Notes: a model not told the origin generated them from the letters alone. Numbered from the stretch's first letter, positions 34,816 through 44,824 are shown. The stretch is DNA of 64,000 nucleotides from Bacillus haynesii (GCF_001969855.1 NZ_MRBL01000003.1:186001-250000), one strand, 5' to 3'. Translations and numbers: made by a program.

Positions 34816-36237
34816 GTGAAGCCGTTTTTGAATGACGATTTTCTTTTAACGAATGAAACGTCGAAAGTGTTGTACCACCAGTATGCAAAAGGGATGCCGA
34901 TCATCGACTACCACTGCCACTTGAGTCCGAAGGAGATTTACGAAAACAAAACGTTTAAAAATCTGACCGAAGTATGGCTGTACGGCGATCATTACAAATG
35001 GAGAGCAATGAGGGCCAATGGAATATCCGAAGAGTTTATTACAGGAGACGCGTCAGACGAAGAGAAGTTCAGCGCCTGGGCAAGAACGGTTCCGATGACG
35101 ATTGGAAACCCGCTCTATCATTGGACCCATTTGGAGCTGAGGAGGTTTTTCGGCATTGATGAACGGCTTGATGAAAAGAGCGCGCCGCATATTTGGGAAC
35201 GGGTTAACGAACAGCTGGCCGGAGAAGGATTCGGCGCCAGAGACTTGATCGAAAAATCAAACGTTGAAACGGTTGTCACGACAGATGACCCGGCAGACAG
35301 TCTAGAGTATCATGTAAAGCTGAAAGATGAAGGCTTTCATGTAAGCGTTTTACCCGGATTTAGGCCAGACAAGGCGCTGGAAATCAATCAAGAAGGCTTT
35401 GCCGCCTGGGTGAGCAAGCTTGAAACAGCATGTGGCATGAAGATAGAGAATTATGACGATTTTTTGAAAGCGCTTAAAAACAGAATTGACTTTTTCCATG
35501 AAGCAGGCGGACGGATATCGGATCATGCCATCAATCAAATGATGTACACGGAAACAGATGAAAGCGAAGTTCGCCCAATTTTTGCAAAGGTGATGAACGG
35601 GGAAAGCGCTTCGTCTGAGGAAGAGTGCAAATTCAAATCCTTTACCCTGAACTTTTTGGGAACATGCTATGCAGAGAAGGGCTGGGCGATGCAGCTCCAC
35701 ATTAACGCCCTCCGCAACAACAGCAGCAAAATGTACCGGAAGCTCGGGCCTGATACGGGATATGATGCGATTAATGATCAGGACATCGCAAAGCCTTTGT
35801 GCGGCTTTCTCGATTCTCTTGACCGAAAAGATGCGCTGCCAAAAACGATCTTGTATTCTTTAAATCCGCGAGACAACGTCGTGATTTCAAGCCTTTGCGG
35901 AAGCTTCCAGGACGGCCGGATACCGGGGAAAATCCAGCACGGTACCGCCTGGTGGTTCAACGATACGAAAGATGGCATGCTCGAACAAATGAAATCGCTC
36001 GCCAACATCGGACTATTGAGCCGTTTTATCGGTATGCTGACTGATTCGCGCAGCTTTCTTTCCTACACAAGACACGAATATTTCAGGCGCCTGCTCTGCG
36101 ATGTCATCGGCACATGGGTTGAAAACGGCGAAGCGCCGGATGATATCGAGCTGCTGGGCCGGATCGTCAAAGGGATCTGCTACGAAAATGCAAAACACTA
36201 TTTCCAGTTTGAAGTGAAAGATCGTTTGAAAGCTTAG
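34816..36237 (+). CDS. uxaC: Glucuronate (uronate) isomerase UxaC
   Basis: Cytoplasmic isomerase of 473 aa converting D-galacturonate to D-tagaturonate and D-glucuronate to D-fructuronate. The amidohydrolase-fold metal motif is IIDYHCHLSPKEIYEN near the N-terminus. TTDDPADSLEYH and the SRFIGMLTDSRSFLSYTRHEYFRR block near the C-terminus are characteristic of the family. The GTG start at 34816 follows GAAAGGTGG. It is the first gene of the operon, directly downstream of two LacI-type operators. Galacturonate released by the GH28 enzyme at the operon end would be its substrate. Confidence 0.95.
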   Translation: MKPFLNDDFLLTNETSKVLYHQYAKGMPIIDYHCHLSPKEIYENKTFKNLTEVWLYGDHYKWRAMRANGISEEFITGDASDEEKFSAWARTVPMTIGNPLYHWTHLELRRFFGIDERLDEKSAPHIWERVNEQLAGEGFGARDLIEKSNVETVVTTDDPADSLEYHVKLKDEGFHVSVLPGFRPDKALEINQEGFAAWVSKLETACGMKIENYDDFLKALKNRIDFFHEAGGRISDHAINQMMYTETDESEVRPIFAKVMNGESASSEEECKFKSFTLNFLGTCYAEKGWAMQLHINALRNNSSKMYRKLGPDTGYDAINDQDIAKPLCGFLDSLDRKDALPKTILYSLNPRDNVVISSLCGSFQDGRIPGKIQHGTAWWFNDTKDGMLEQMKSLANIGLLSRFIGMLTDSRSFLSYTRHEYFRRLLCDVIGTWVENGEAPDDIELLGRIVKGICYENAKHYFQFEVKDRLKA

Positions 36238-36272
36238 AATCACAAAATGGCTAGCAGAGGAGCTGCTTTTTC

Positions 36273-37661
36273 ATGGAAATATCGACGAACAAACAAACCG
36301 AAACAGTCGCCGTCACTCAAGAGAAATTAAGTTTAAAAGAAAAGGTTTCTTACGGTTTTGGAGATTTTGGGAACGGATTTATGTTTGACCTTGGACAGCT
36401 CTATCTTCTGAAGTTTTTCACGGATGTTGCCGGCATTCCGGCGGCGGCGGCCGGAGGCATTTTTCTTGTGAGCAAACTTTTTGCCGCTTTTGTCGATCCG
36501 ATTGTGGGAACATCGATCGACTACAGGAAGAATATCGGCCCGAAAGGTAAATTCAGGCCGTATCTGCTATACGGAAGCTTTGTGCTCGCGATTTTGACGA
36601 TATTGACCTTCATCTCGCCGAATCTGTCACCGACGGGCAAACTCATATACGCTTATGCGTCATACATGCTTTGGGGTCTCGGCTATTCCTTTGTCAACAT
36701 CCCATACGGCTCGCTCGGGGCGGCCATGACGCAAAACTCGGTGGAACGGACTTCGCTTGCTTCCTTTCGCCAGGCCGGCTCACTGGGCGCTCTGTTTGTG
36801 ACGAGCATTGTTGTCATCCCGATGATTGTCAGGTTTGACAACCCTGCGGTTGCTTATCCGGTCGTCATGGGACTGATGTCTTTTCTGGGTGTGTTGTTTT
36901 TCTACATTTGCTACAGGAACTGTCAGGAACGGATTGTCGTAAAAGATGAGAAGTACAAACAGGAAAAAGTAACATTCAAAGCAATATCAAAGACGTTTTT
37001 TACGAACAAACCGCTCCTTACGCTTATATTCATGACCATTTTTACGATTTCAGCCTATAACCTTAAATCCGCGATGCTGATTTACTTCGCGCAGTATAAC
37101 CTCGGCAATGCCGAACTGATGGCTTACATGAATTTTATCATCATCGGCTCATCCTTTATCGGCGTCATCATGCTGCCGAAGCTCGTGAAGTTGTTCGGGA
37201 AAAAGCATACCGCCATTTTGGGGCTCGCGGTTTCCGTCTGTGCGGATCTGATTAATTTTTTTGTACCGGGCAATGTCTTTGTTTTTACGATTCTTGCAAG
37301 CATCGCCTTCATCGGCATCAGCATTCCGAACGGAATCACCTGGGCATTCGTATCAGATGCGATCGATTACGGCGAGTGGAGAACAGGGGAAAGGAAAGAA
37401 GGAACGGTATATTCGCTGTTTAACTTTTCGAGAAAGCTGGCTCAGTCGCTTTCCGGCTTCCTGTCAGGGATCGGTCTCAGCATCATCGGCTATGTGCCGA
37501 ATGCGACCCAAAAAGCGGGGACGCTGCTCGGCATTAAAGCGATTCTCCTTTTGTATCCGGCAGCTGCGCGGACGGCGGCCATTCTCGTTCTCGGCTATCT
37601 GTACCGTTTAACAGATCAGAAGCACGCCGAAATGATCGCGGAAATCGAAGCGAGATCCTAG
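36273..37661 (+). CDS. GPH-family sugar/uronide:cation symporter (YjmB-like)
   Basis: Glycoside-pentoside-hexuronide symporter of 462 aa with 12 helices. The N-terminal signature is KVSYGFGDFGNGFMFDLGQ (about 25-43). The loop FVDPIVGTSIDYR and the central DAIDYGEWRTGERKEG are typical GPH cation-sugar motifs. In B. subtilis yjmB also follows uxaC. It probably imports galacturonate or glucuronate, or short uronides, but the cargo is not shown. A strong AGGAG site lies before the ATG. Adjacent exuR would regulate it. Confidence 0.9.
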   Translation: MEISTNKQTETVAVTQEKLSLKEKVSYGFGDFGNGFMFDLGQLYLLKFFTDVAGIPAAAAGGIFLVSKLFAAFVDPIVGTSIDYRKNIGPKGKFRPYLLYGSFVLAILTILTFISPNLSPTGKLIYAYASYMLWGLGYSFVNIPYGSLGAAMTQNSVERTSLASFRQAGSLGALFVTSIVVIPMIVRFDNPAVAYPVVMGLMSFLGVLFFYICYRNCQERIVVKDEKYKQEKVTFKAISKTFFTNKPLLTLIFMTIFTISAYNLKSAMLIYFAQYNLGNAELMAYMNFIIIGSSFIGVIMLPKLVKLFGKKHTAILGLAVSVCADLINFFVPGNVFVFTILASIAFIGISIPNGITWAFVSDAIDYGEWRTGERKEGTVYSLFNFSRKLAQSLSGFLSGIGLSIIGYVPNATQKAGTLLGIKAILLLYPAAARTAAILVLGYLYRLTDQKHAEMIAEIEARS

Positions 37662-37740
37662 CGGAATTTCACTTTCTAAAAAGCGCTTTTGATATGGTAA
37701 ACTGATGGTAACAACAGCAGGAAAAGGCAGGTAAAAAACA

Positions 37741-38739
37741 ATGTCAGTAACGATTAAAGATATCGCCAGGCTGGCGAATGTATCGCACACCACAGTATCC
37801 AGAGCGCTGAACAACAGTCCGCTGATAAAAGAGAACACGAAAAAGAAAATACTCGACATCGCAGCCGAAATGAATTATAAACCGAATTTTAATGCGAAAA
37901 GCCTTGTCACGCAAAAGTCTTTTACGATCGGCCTGTTTTTAACAAGCCTGACAGACGGGACGTCTTCAAGTTTCTTTGCAGACATCCTGCGCGGCGTCAA
38001 CAAGGTGATCGATGAAAACTATAATATGGTTGTCAGAGGGATCGACGATTATCATGATTTGTCATCCATTCACCGCAACCGCTATGACGGGATGATTTTA
38101 ATCAGCCAAAGCGAACAGGATCAGGCTTTTATTGAGCATGTCCTCAAACAGAATATTCCGGTCGTCGTGCTGAACAGAAAAATCGAAGGGCACTCCGTCG
38201 TCAATATTTTGGCGAATGAACACGAGGGCGCTTTCCTCGCTGCTTCATACTTGATCAAAAACGGTCACAGACGGATCGCCATGGTGCAGGGGAAAGAAGG
38301 TTTTAAATCCTCTCAAGAAAGGAAAGGAGGATTTCTTCGCGCGCTTCACGACGCAAACCTTGACATGCCCGGCGAATACCTCGTTCAGGGCGATTATACG
38401 ATGCAAAGCGGTTTTCGCGCGGCTGAAACGCTTCTTAAGCTGAAGAACCCTCCGACAGCCCTGTTTTGCGCCAATGATGATATGGCGATCGGCGCGATGA
38501 ATGCCCTTTATGCAAACGGGAAACGCTGTCCTGACGATATGTCGATTATCGGCTTTGACGATAGCGGATTTTCGGCGTATACGACACCGTCATTGACGAC
38601 GGTAAAAAAGCCGACGGAAAAAATCAGCATGCTTGGTGCGGAACGCCTGTTGTCACTGATCGAAAACCCGCAGGCAGAAGGCAGGCAGACGCTGATCAGC
38701 ACGGAGCTGATCATTCGCAATTCAGTTAAGCATCTATAG
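37741..38739 (+). CDS. exuR: LacI-family repressor ExuR
   Basis: Transcription repressor of 332 aa. The N-terminal HTH is TIKDIARLANVSHTTVSRALN and the hinge follows (YKPNFNAKSLVTQKS). The periplasmic-binding-protein-like effector domain follows, including the FDDSGFSAYTTPSLTTV segment. It sits third in the hexuronate operon, like a compact version of the B. subtilis exu locus, and most likely binds the two 18-bp palindromes before uxaC. A hexuronate or its breakdown product is the expected inducer. Confidence 0.88.
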   Translation: MSVTIKDIARLANVSHTTVSRALNNSPLIKENTKKKILDIAAEMNYKPNFNAKSLVTQKSFTIGLFLTSLTDGTSSSFFADILRGVNKVIDENYNMVVRGIDDYHDLSSIHRNRYDGMILISQSEQDQAFIEHVLKQNIPVVVLNRKIEGHSVVNILANEHEGAFLAASYLIKNGHRRIAMVQGKEGFKSSQERKGGFLRALHDANLDMPGEYLVQGDYTMQSGFRAAETLLKLKNPPTALFCANDDMAIGAMNALYANGKRCPDDMSIIGFDDSGFSAYTTPSLTTVKKPTEKISMLGAERLLSLIENPQAEGRQTLISTELIIRNSVKHL

Positions 38740-38797
38740 CATCATTTTTGATGCGCTGTAAAATGTGAACGTGTGCAAAAATGAGGAGGGGATTGAA

Positions 38798-40261
38798 ATG
38801 GAGAGGCTGTCCAAACAGATAAGGTCTAAGCCGAGCCGCCCCGAACGGATTTTGCAAATCGGGGAAGGTAACTTTATGAGGGGATTTATTGACTGGCAGA
38901 TTCATAGATTAAATGAAGAAACCGATTTTAACGGCAGCGCCGTCGTCGTGCCTCCGCGCCGCGGTTCTGTAACGGCCTTTCAAGAACAGGATGGGCTTTA
39001 CACGCTTTATCTTGAAGGTTTCCGGGAAGGACGGGAGGTTCGCGATTCTGCTGTCATTACATCAATCAGCAGAGTCGTCAGCAGTTATGAGCACTATGAT
39101 GAATTTATAGAGCTGGCTGATCTGCCGGATTTGCGGTTTGTATTTTCAAATACGACAGAGGCCGGCATCATTTATATCGAGGAAGACCGGCTGTCCGACC
39201 GTCCGCAGAAAAGCTATCCAGGGAAGCTGACTGCACTTTTATACAGACGATACCTGACTTTTCAGGGAAGCAGGGAAAAAGGTCTGGTGATCCTCCCCTG
39301 TGAGCTGCTTGAAGATAACGGAGAAAAACTGAAAGACATTGTGCTGCGCTATACAAACGCGTGGGCGCTTGAACAAGGGTTCATCGATTGGCTTGAAGAG
39401 GCAAACGTGTTTTGCAATACGCTTGTGGACAGGATCGTACCGGGGTTCCCGAAAGAAAATGCACACCGGCTTGAAGAGGCGGCCGGCTATCACGACTCCT
39501 TGATGGTGACGGCGGAGCCGTATCATTTATTCGTGATTGAAGGGCCGAAATGGCTACGAGACGAGCTCCCGCTTCATGAGGCGGGCCTGAATGTCGAGTT
39601 TGTCAAAGATGTGACGCCGTACAGGGTGAGAAAAGTGAGAATCTTAAACGGCGCCCATACTGCGATGACGCCGGTCGCTTATTTGGCAGGCCTTGAGACG
39701 GTGCGTGAAGCAGCTGAAGACGAGCTGATCGGATCATTTGTGAAAGAGCTGATCCAGCAGGAGGTGCTCGAGACGATCGATATGCCCGGCAGCGAGCTTG
39801 ACACCTATGTGGAAGAGATTCTCGACCGCTTTAAAAACCCGTTTATCCGTCACAAGCTGATCGATATTTCCTTAAATTCCTTTGCAAAATTCAAAGTCAG
39901 AAATTTGCCCGTCTTAATCGAGTATGCGGAACGAACAGGCAAACTTCCGGCTCGAACCGTATTCGCTTTAAGCGCTTTAATTTATTTTTACCAAGGAAAA
40001 CGGGAAGATGAGGCCATTCCGCTGTCTGACGACGATGAGGTGCTGGCTTTCCTCAAACGGCTCTGGACAGAAGAGACAGACGTTTCGAACATCGCATTCC
40101 ATGTTCTCGGGTTTGAAAAAGTGTGGGGGCAAAACCTGAACGATATGCCCGGATTGACGGACAAGACGGCTGAATATTTAAGGGACATGAAACAAACGGG
40201 AATGAGGAAGGCACTGAAAAAAATGATGAACAGCCAAATGGCTGAGCTGGGGGACATGTGA
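38798..40261 (+). CDS. uxaB: Tagaturonate reductase (altronate oxidoreductase) UxaB
   Basis: NAD-dependent mannitol-dehydrogenase-family enzyme of 487 aa reducing D-tagaturonate to D-altronate. The nucleotide-binding region is LQIGEGNFMRGFIDWQ near residue 18. The FSNTTEAGI block, NGAHTAMTPVAYLAG and the catalytic-site Lys/Asn region KFKVRNLPVL follow. ATG 38798 is chosen because GAGGAGGGG precedes it at ideal distance; a longer version from 38765 has no such site. The stop overlaps the uxaA start. Confidence 0.95.
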   Translation: MERLSKQIRSKPSRPERILQIGEGNFMRGFIDWQIHRLNEETDFNGSAVVVPPRRGSVTAFQEQDGLYTLYLEGFREGREVRDSAVITSISRVVSSYEHYDEFIELADLPDLRFVFSNTTEAGIIYIEEDRLSDRPQKSYPGKLTALLYRRYLTFQGSREKGLVILPCELLEDNGEKLKDIVLRYTNAWALEQGFIDWLEEANVFCNTLVDRIVPGFPKENAHRLEEAAGYHDSLMVTAEPYHLFVIEGPKWLRDELPLHEAGLNVEFVKDVTPYRVRKVRILNGAHTAMTPVAYLAGLETVREAAEDELIGSFVKELIQQEVLETIDMPGSELDTYVEEILDRFKNPFIRHKLIDISLNSFAKFKVRNLPVLIEYAERTGKLPARTVFALSALIYFYQGKREDEAIPLSDDDEVLAFLKRLWTEETDVSNIAFHVLGFEKVWGQNLNDMPGLTDKTAEYLRDMKQTGMRKALKKMMNSQMAELGDM

Positions 40262-41751
40262 TGAAAGACTGCTTGATGATCAATCCTCAAGATAATGTCG
40301 GCATTGCGTTAAGAGAATTGCAGACCGGTGAAACGATTACTGTCGGAGAACGGACCATCGTGATCAAGGAAACAATTTTGAAAGGCCATAAGTTTGCTTT
40401 AAAAGACATTGCTGAAAATGAAGACGTCATCAAATACGGCTTTCCGATCGGGCACGCCACTGAAATGATTCAGACGGGGGAGTGGGTGCATACGAAAAAT
40501 GTGAAAACGAATTTGGGCGGTGTCGAAGAATACAGCTACAAGCCGAAGTTTACGGAAAACCGCTATCAAAAAGAACCGCTCACATTTAAAGGATTTAAAC
40601 GAAAAGACGGAAAAACGGGGATCAGAAACGAGCTATGGATCGTGCCGACCGTCGGCTGTGTAAATGGTATTGCAGAGCTGATCATTAAAGAATTTAAGGC
40701 CGAGGTTGGCTCCATCGCCCCTTTTGAAAGCGTTCACGTATTAAAGCATCAGTACGGCTGTTCACAGCTTGGCGATGATCATATCAACACGAGAACGATT
40801 TTGGCGAATGCCGTCAAACACCCGAATGCAGGCGGTGTCCTTGTACTGGGACTCGGCTGTGAAAACAACAGCATTCACGAATTCCGCGAAGCGCTCGGCG
40901 ATTATGATCACAGCCGGGTCAAGTTTCTGCTTTCCCAAGAGGTATCAGACGAAGTCACGGAAGGCGTCAAACTGTTAAAAGAAATTTATGAGCATGCAAA
41001 AAGTGACCGGCGCGAAGATGTTCCGCTTTCTGAACTGAAAATCGGTTTGAAGTGCGGCGGTTCTGATGGATTTTCCGGAATTACCGCGAATCCGCTGCTC
41101 GGCCGCCTCTCCGATTTTCTGATCGCCCAAGGGGGAACGGCGGTTTTGACAGAAGTTCCTGAAATGTTTGGGGCGGAAACGCTTTTGATGGAACGGGCTG
41201 AAAATGAAGAAGTGTTTCATAAAATCGTCCGCTTAATCAACGATTTTAAACAGTACTTTATCGATCACAGGCAGCCCGTCTATGAAAACCCGTCTCCGGG
41301 CAATAAAGCGGGCGGCATTACGACATTGGAAGATAAATCGCTCGGCTGTACGCAAAAAGCCGGCACTTCAAAGGTGACGGATGTCCTTGAATACGGGGAT
41401 GTTTTGAAAAAGAAAGGGCTGAATCTGCTGAGTGCTCCCGGAAATGACCTTGTTGCTTCATCCGCACTGGCTGCTGCAGGGTGTCAAATCGTTCTATTTA
41501 CAACAGGGCGGGGCACACCTTTTGGCACCTTTGTGCCGACGATGAAAATTTCGACAAATACAGCGATTTATGAGGCGAAGCGCCATTGGATCGATTTTAA
41601 TGCGGGAAGGGTGCTCGAAGACCGGTCAGAAGATGACGTTTTGAAGGAGCTGACAGCATATTTGATCGAAGTCGCGGGCGGCAGGCAGCTGAACAATGAG
41701 ATAAACGATTTCAGGGAGCTTGCGATATTTAAAACAGGCGTCACATTGTAA
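40261..41751 (+). CDS. uxaA: Altronate dehydratase UxaA
   Basis: Iron-dependent dehydratase of about 496 aa converting D-altronate to 2-keto-3-deoxygluconate. The N-terminal SAF domain (about 1-95) is followed by the catalytic domain with GFKRKDGKTGIRNELWIVPTVGC, LGLGCENN, GLKCGGSDGFSGITANP and LFTTGRGTPFG. A GTG codon directly precedes the ATG; either could initiate. Overlap with the uxaB stop (ATGTGATG) implies coupling. The downstream kdgK/kdgA steps are not in this window. Confidence 0.95.
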   Translation: MKDCLMINPQDNVGIALRELQTGETITVGERTIVIKETILKGHKFALKDIAENEDVIKYGFPIGHATEMIQTGEWVHTKNVKTNLGGVEEYSYKPKFTENRYQKEPLTFKGFKRKDGKTGIRNELWIVPTVGCVNGIAELIIKEFKAEVGSIAPFESVHVLKHQYGCSQLGDDHINTRTILANAVKHPNAGGVLVLGLGCENNSIHEFREALGDYDHSRVKFLLSQEVSDEVTEGVKLLKEIYEHAKSDRREDVPLSELKIGLKCGGSDGFSGITANPLLGRLSDFLIAQGGTAVLTEVPEMFGAETLLMERAENEEVFHKIVRLINDFKQYFIDHRQPVYENPSPGNKAGGITTLEDKSLGCTQKAGTSKVTDVLEYGDVLKKKGLNLLSAPGNDLVASSALAAAGCQIVLFTTGRGTPFGTFVPTMKISTNTAIYEAKRHWIDFNAGRVLEDRSEDDVLKELTAYLIEVAGGRQLNNEINDFRELAIFKTGVTL

Positions 41752-41765
41752 AGGGGGGCGGTAAC

Positions 41766-43076
41766 TTGAGTCTGCAGAAAATAAAAAACGAGATTGTAAA
41801 GAAGCTGAAGGTTCCGATATTTCCTAATCGCTTATTTGATGTTACAGCGTTTGGGGCTGACGAAAGCGGAAAAAACGATTCGACGGAAGCGATACAGAAG
41901 GCGATTGATCAGGCCCACCAAGCCGGCGGTGGAAGAGTAGCGGTTCCTGAAGGCATGTTTCTTTCCGGTGCGCTCAGGCTGAAAAGCAATGTGGAGCTTC
42001 ATATTGCACAAGGAGCGGTGATCAAATTCAGTCAGAACCCTGAAGATTATCTCCCCGTTGTGCTGACGAGGTTTGAAGGGGTCGAACTCTATAATTATTC
42101 ACCGCTCATCTACGCTTATGAAGCCGAAAATATTGCGATAACCGGAAAGGGTACGCTTGACGGCCAAGGCGATGACGAGCATTGGTGGCCGTGGAAAAGG
42201 GGAACGAATGGCCAGCCTTCACAGGAAAAAGACCGGAATGCTTTGTTTGAAATGGCTGAGCGCGGTGTCCCGGTCACTGAGCGGCAGTTTGGAAAAGGGC
42301 ATTATTTGCGGCCGAATTTCATTCAGCCGTATCGCTGCAAACATATATTGATTCAAAGTGTCACTGTGCTGAATTCGCCGATGTGGCAAGTTCATCCCGT
42401 GCTTTGCGAGAATGTGACAGTGGACGGCATCACGGTCATCGGGCACGGCCCGAATACCGACGGAGTCAACCCGGAATCGTGTAAAAACGTGGTGATCAAG
42501 GGCTGCCATTTTGATAATGGAGACGACTGCATCGCCGTCAAATCGGGAAGAAATGCCGACGGCCGAAGGATCAACATTCCGTCAGAAAACATCGTCATTG
42601 AACATAACGAAATGAAAGACGGGCACGGAGGGGTCACGATCGGAAGCGAAATTTCCGGAGGCGTGAAGAACGTCATCGCCGAGGGCAACCTTATGGACAG
42701 CCCGAACTTGGACAGAGCCCTCCGCATTAAAACGAATTCGGTGCGCGGCGGCGTTCTTGAAAACATCTACTTTCACAAAAATACGGTTAAAAGCTTGAAG
42801 CGCGAAGTGATCGCCATCGATATGGAATATGAAGAAGGGGATGCCGGAGATTTCAAGCCCGTCGTCCGTACCGTTGATGTTAAACAGCTGAAAAGCAAGG
42901 GCGGGCAATACGGGATCAGGGTGCTGGCATACGACCACTCTCCGGTCACCGGGCTGAAAGTGGCCGATTCCGAGATCGACGGCGTCGATGTTCCGATGGA
43001 ACTGAAATATGTGAAAGACCCTGTTTTTTCGAAGCTGTATATTAACGGAAAACGGTATGATTCACACGAATCCTAA
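41766..43076 (+). CDS. Cytoplasmic GH28 polygalacturonase (exo-type likely)
   Basis: Glycoside hydrolase family 28 protein of 436 aa, cleaving alpha-1,4-galacturonosyl bonds. All four GH28 motifs are seen: NTDGVNPESCKNV, DNGDDCIAVKSG, GHGGVTIGSE and RIKTN. There is no signal peptide, so it should act inside the cell on imported oligogalacturonides, releasing galacturonate for UxaC. The start is TTG 41766 with AAAGGGGGGCGG upstream. It is the last gene of the hexuronate operon, followed by a palindromic terminator. Whether it is an exo- or endo-enzyme is inferred from context only. Confidence 0.9.
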   Translation: MSLQKIKNEIVKKLKVPIFPNRLFDVTAFGADESGKNDSTEAIQKAIDQAHQAGGGRVAVPEGMFLSGALRLKSNVELHIAQGAVIKFSQNPEDYLPVVLTRFEGVELYNYSPLIYAYEAENIAITGKGTLDGQGDDEHWWPWKRGTNGQPSQEKDRNALFEMAERGVPVTERQFGKGHYLRPNFIQPYRCKHILIQSVTVLNSPMWQVHPVLCENVTVDGITVIGHGPNTDGVNPESCKNVVIKGCHFDNGDDCIAVKSGRNADGRRINIPSENIVIEHNEMKDGHGGVTIGSEISGGVKNVIAEGNLMDSPNLDRALRIKTNSVRGGVLENIYFHKNTVKSLKREVIAIDMEYEEGDAGDFKPVVRTVDVKQLKSKGGQYGIRVLAYDHSPVTGLKVADSEIDGVDVPMELKYVKDPVFSKLYINGKRYDSHES

Positions 43077-43082
43077 ACAAAA

Positions 43083-43112
43083 ACCCTCTGCCGATCGGCA
43101 GAGGATTTCTGT
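43083..43112. terminator. Terminator-like palindrome between convergent genes
   Basis: CCTCTGCCGATCGGCAGAGG is a perfect 20-bp palindrome flanked by A-rich and T-rich tracts, between the GH28 gene (+) and the SDR gene (-). Confidence 0.75.
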
Positions 43113-43903
43113 TAAATGGAGCGGATAATTCCGCCTTCCACTCTTTGTGCGGAACCGTTGATGGCCGCAGCTTTTTCGGAAGCGAGATAGACGATCGTAC
43201 TCGCCACTTCTTCCGGTTTTGCATAGCGCTGAATCAAAGAAGTCGGCTCATTCACTTTGAAATAATCTTTGACAAAGGTGTCTAAATCGGTTTTCTCCTG
43301 AGCGGCGGCACCCTCCATATAATTGGCGACGCCTTCCGTCCATGTAGGACCCGGAAGGACAGAGTTGACCGTCACATTTGTCCCTTTCGTCATTTCGGCC
43401 AAACCTCTTGATAAACTGATCAGAGCGGTCTTCGTCATCGAATAAGGGATCATCTGCGGAAGCGGTTTAATGCCGGCTTCGCTTGCCAAATTGAGAATCC
43501 TCCCCTTATCCCGCTTCAGCATGGCCGGCAAAAACGCGCGGCAAAGCCTAACAGCGCTTAAAACGTTTACTTCAAAATAGTTGAGCCACTCCTCGTCTGT
43601 CACCTCTGTGAAATCCTTCACTTCAAAAAAGCCCATATTATTGACGAGGACATCAAGCTCCCCGATTTCAGCGGTTTTTTCGACCAATGCCCTGCTTTCT
43701 TCAGGATCGGATAAATCAGCGGCAATTCCGTGAACGTTTCCGTGGCGGCAAAGCTCATCAACGACCGACTGGACTTTTTCTTCTGTCCGTCCGTTTACGA
43801 TGACCTCGGCGCCTTCCGCCAAAAAGGCTTCCGCCGTTGCTTTTCCAATACCTGCAGTAGAACCTGTCACGAGCACGAGTTTGTTTTTCAGCTTTAAATC
43901 CAT
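43112..43903 (-). CDS. yvrD: Short-chain dehydrogenase/reductase (YvrD-like)
   Basis: NAD(P)-dependent SDR of 263 aa. The cofactor motif is VTGSTAGIGKATAEAF (about 11-26), then NNMGFFEV, catalytic Ser in ASEAGI and the YSMTK catalytic Tyr/Lys (about residues 156-160). Size and its place just before the btu genes fit B. subtilis yvrD. It is downstream of the GntR-type regulator in the same orientation with a 98-nt gap, so the two may be co-transcribed. The substrate is unknown. Confidence 0.82.
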   Translation of the reverse strand: MDLKLKNKLVLVTGSTAGIGKATAEAFLAEGAEVIVNGRTEEKVQSVVDELCRHGNVHGIAADLSDPEESRALVEKTAEIGELDVLVNNMGFFEVKDFTEVTDEEWLNYFEVNVLSAVRLCRAFLPAMLKRDKGRILNLASEAGIKPLPQMIPYSMTKTALISLSRGLAEMTKGTNVTVNSVLPGPTWTEGVANYMEGAAAQEKTDLDTFVKDYFKVNEPTSLIQRYAKPEEVASTIVYLASEKAAAINGSAQRVEGGIIRSI

Positions 43904-44001
43904 ATGCCATCAATCCTTGTTTTGAGAGTTAAGATGAAAAAAACATCTAATAAACAGTATATCGCAGCTGGATACAGCGGTCGAAAATCGTGCCTGGCAC
44001 T

Positions 44002-44682
44002 TTATTGTTCCCTGTCTTTTAAAATCTTATGAATATCTTCCATCGGACGGAGCCAATTCTTTTTCATCACTTCAGCCGCCAATTTTGGATCGTTATTTTC
44101 AAAAGCGGCGATGATTTCCCAATGCTCGGCGGCGGACTGCATTTTCGGAGCAGCCGGCCGATTGAAAAACACATACTTCATTCGTCTGACATGAAGCTGC
44201 AGAACAGCAGAAAACTGAAGAACATACGGGTTTTTAGCCGCTTCTGTAATCAAATGGTGGAACTGTTCGTCCAGTTCAGCTGCATCGTGGTACCGCTCCT
44301 CCTTAAACGCGGCTTCGTATTGAGCCACGAGTTTTTTTAGCTCGGCGATCTCTTCTTCGGTCAAAAGCGGCGCGGCCAGTTCTGCCGCCAGAGCCTGAAG
44401 GTGTGCGAGCGGGGGATAGACGGCCAACGCATCATCGGGATGAATGAGCGTGATCTTTGTTTCTTTTCCCGGCTTCATTTCCACAAAGCCCTGCGATTCC
44501 AGGAGCTGAAGCGCTTCTCTGACCGGTGTGCGGCTGACGCCGAGCGCTTCGGCCAGATCGGTGTCCGTGACTTTTTCGCCGGGTTCAAGGGTTCCGTCAA
44601 CAATCCAGCGCTGCAATTGGTGAAACGCTTTTTCCTTTGCTGAAAGTCTGACCTGAGGCGTATAGTTTTTCGGTATCGGCAT
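44002..44682 (-). CDS. GntR-family regulator with FCD (FadR-type) domain
   Basis: Transcription factor of 226 aa. The N-terminal winged helix is seen in KAFHQLQRWIVDGTLEPGEKVTDTDLAEALGVSRTPVREALQLLESQG (residues about 18-66). The all-helical FCD effector domain follows with metal/ligand positions in ELDEQFHHLI and AAEHWEII. FCD regulators usually sense small carboxylates or sugar acids. It lies next to the SDR gene and between two sugar-acid loci, so control of the SDR or of the 48.5-58.3 kb cluster is possible. No operator is evident for it. Confidence 0.85.
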   Translation of the reverse strand: MPIPKNYTPQVRLSAKEKAFHQLQRWIVDGTLEPGEKVTDTDLAEALGVSRTPVREALQLLESQGFVEMKPGKETKITLIHPDDALAVYPPLAHLQALAAELAAPLLTEEEIAELKKLVAQYEAAFKEERYHDAAELDEQFHHLITEAAKNPYVLQFSAVLQLHVRRMKYVFFNRPAAPKMQSAAEHWEIIAAFENNDPKLAAEVMKKNWLRPMEDIHKILKDREQ

Positions 44683-44824
44683 AAAACCACCCTTTCTCTA
44701 TATGCAATATATCGTAAATGATTTAGCAAAAACAATGTTTTTCAGTTGAAAATCTCCTTTTCAGAATCTCATATACAGACCTGTGTCGATTATAGTATAA
44801 TAATTCCGAAATTAGGATACGAAT

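Noticed and set aside
37678-37690. AAAAGCGCTTTT palindrome before exuR as a cre site
   Set aside because: It lacks the TG...CA ends of a good cre, and could equally be a chance dyad in the 79-nt gap.
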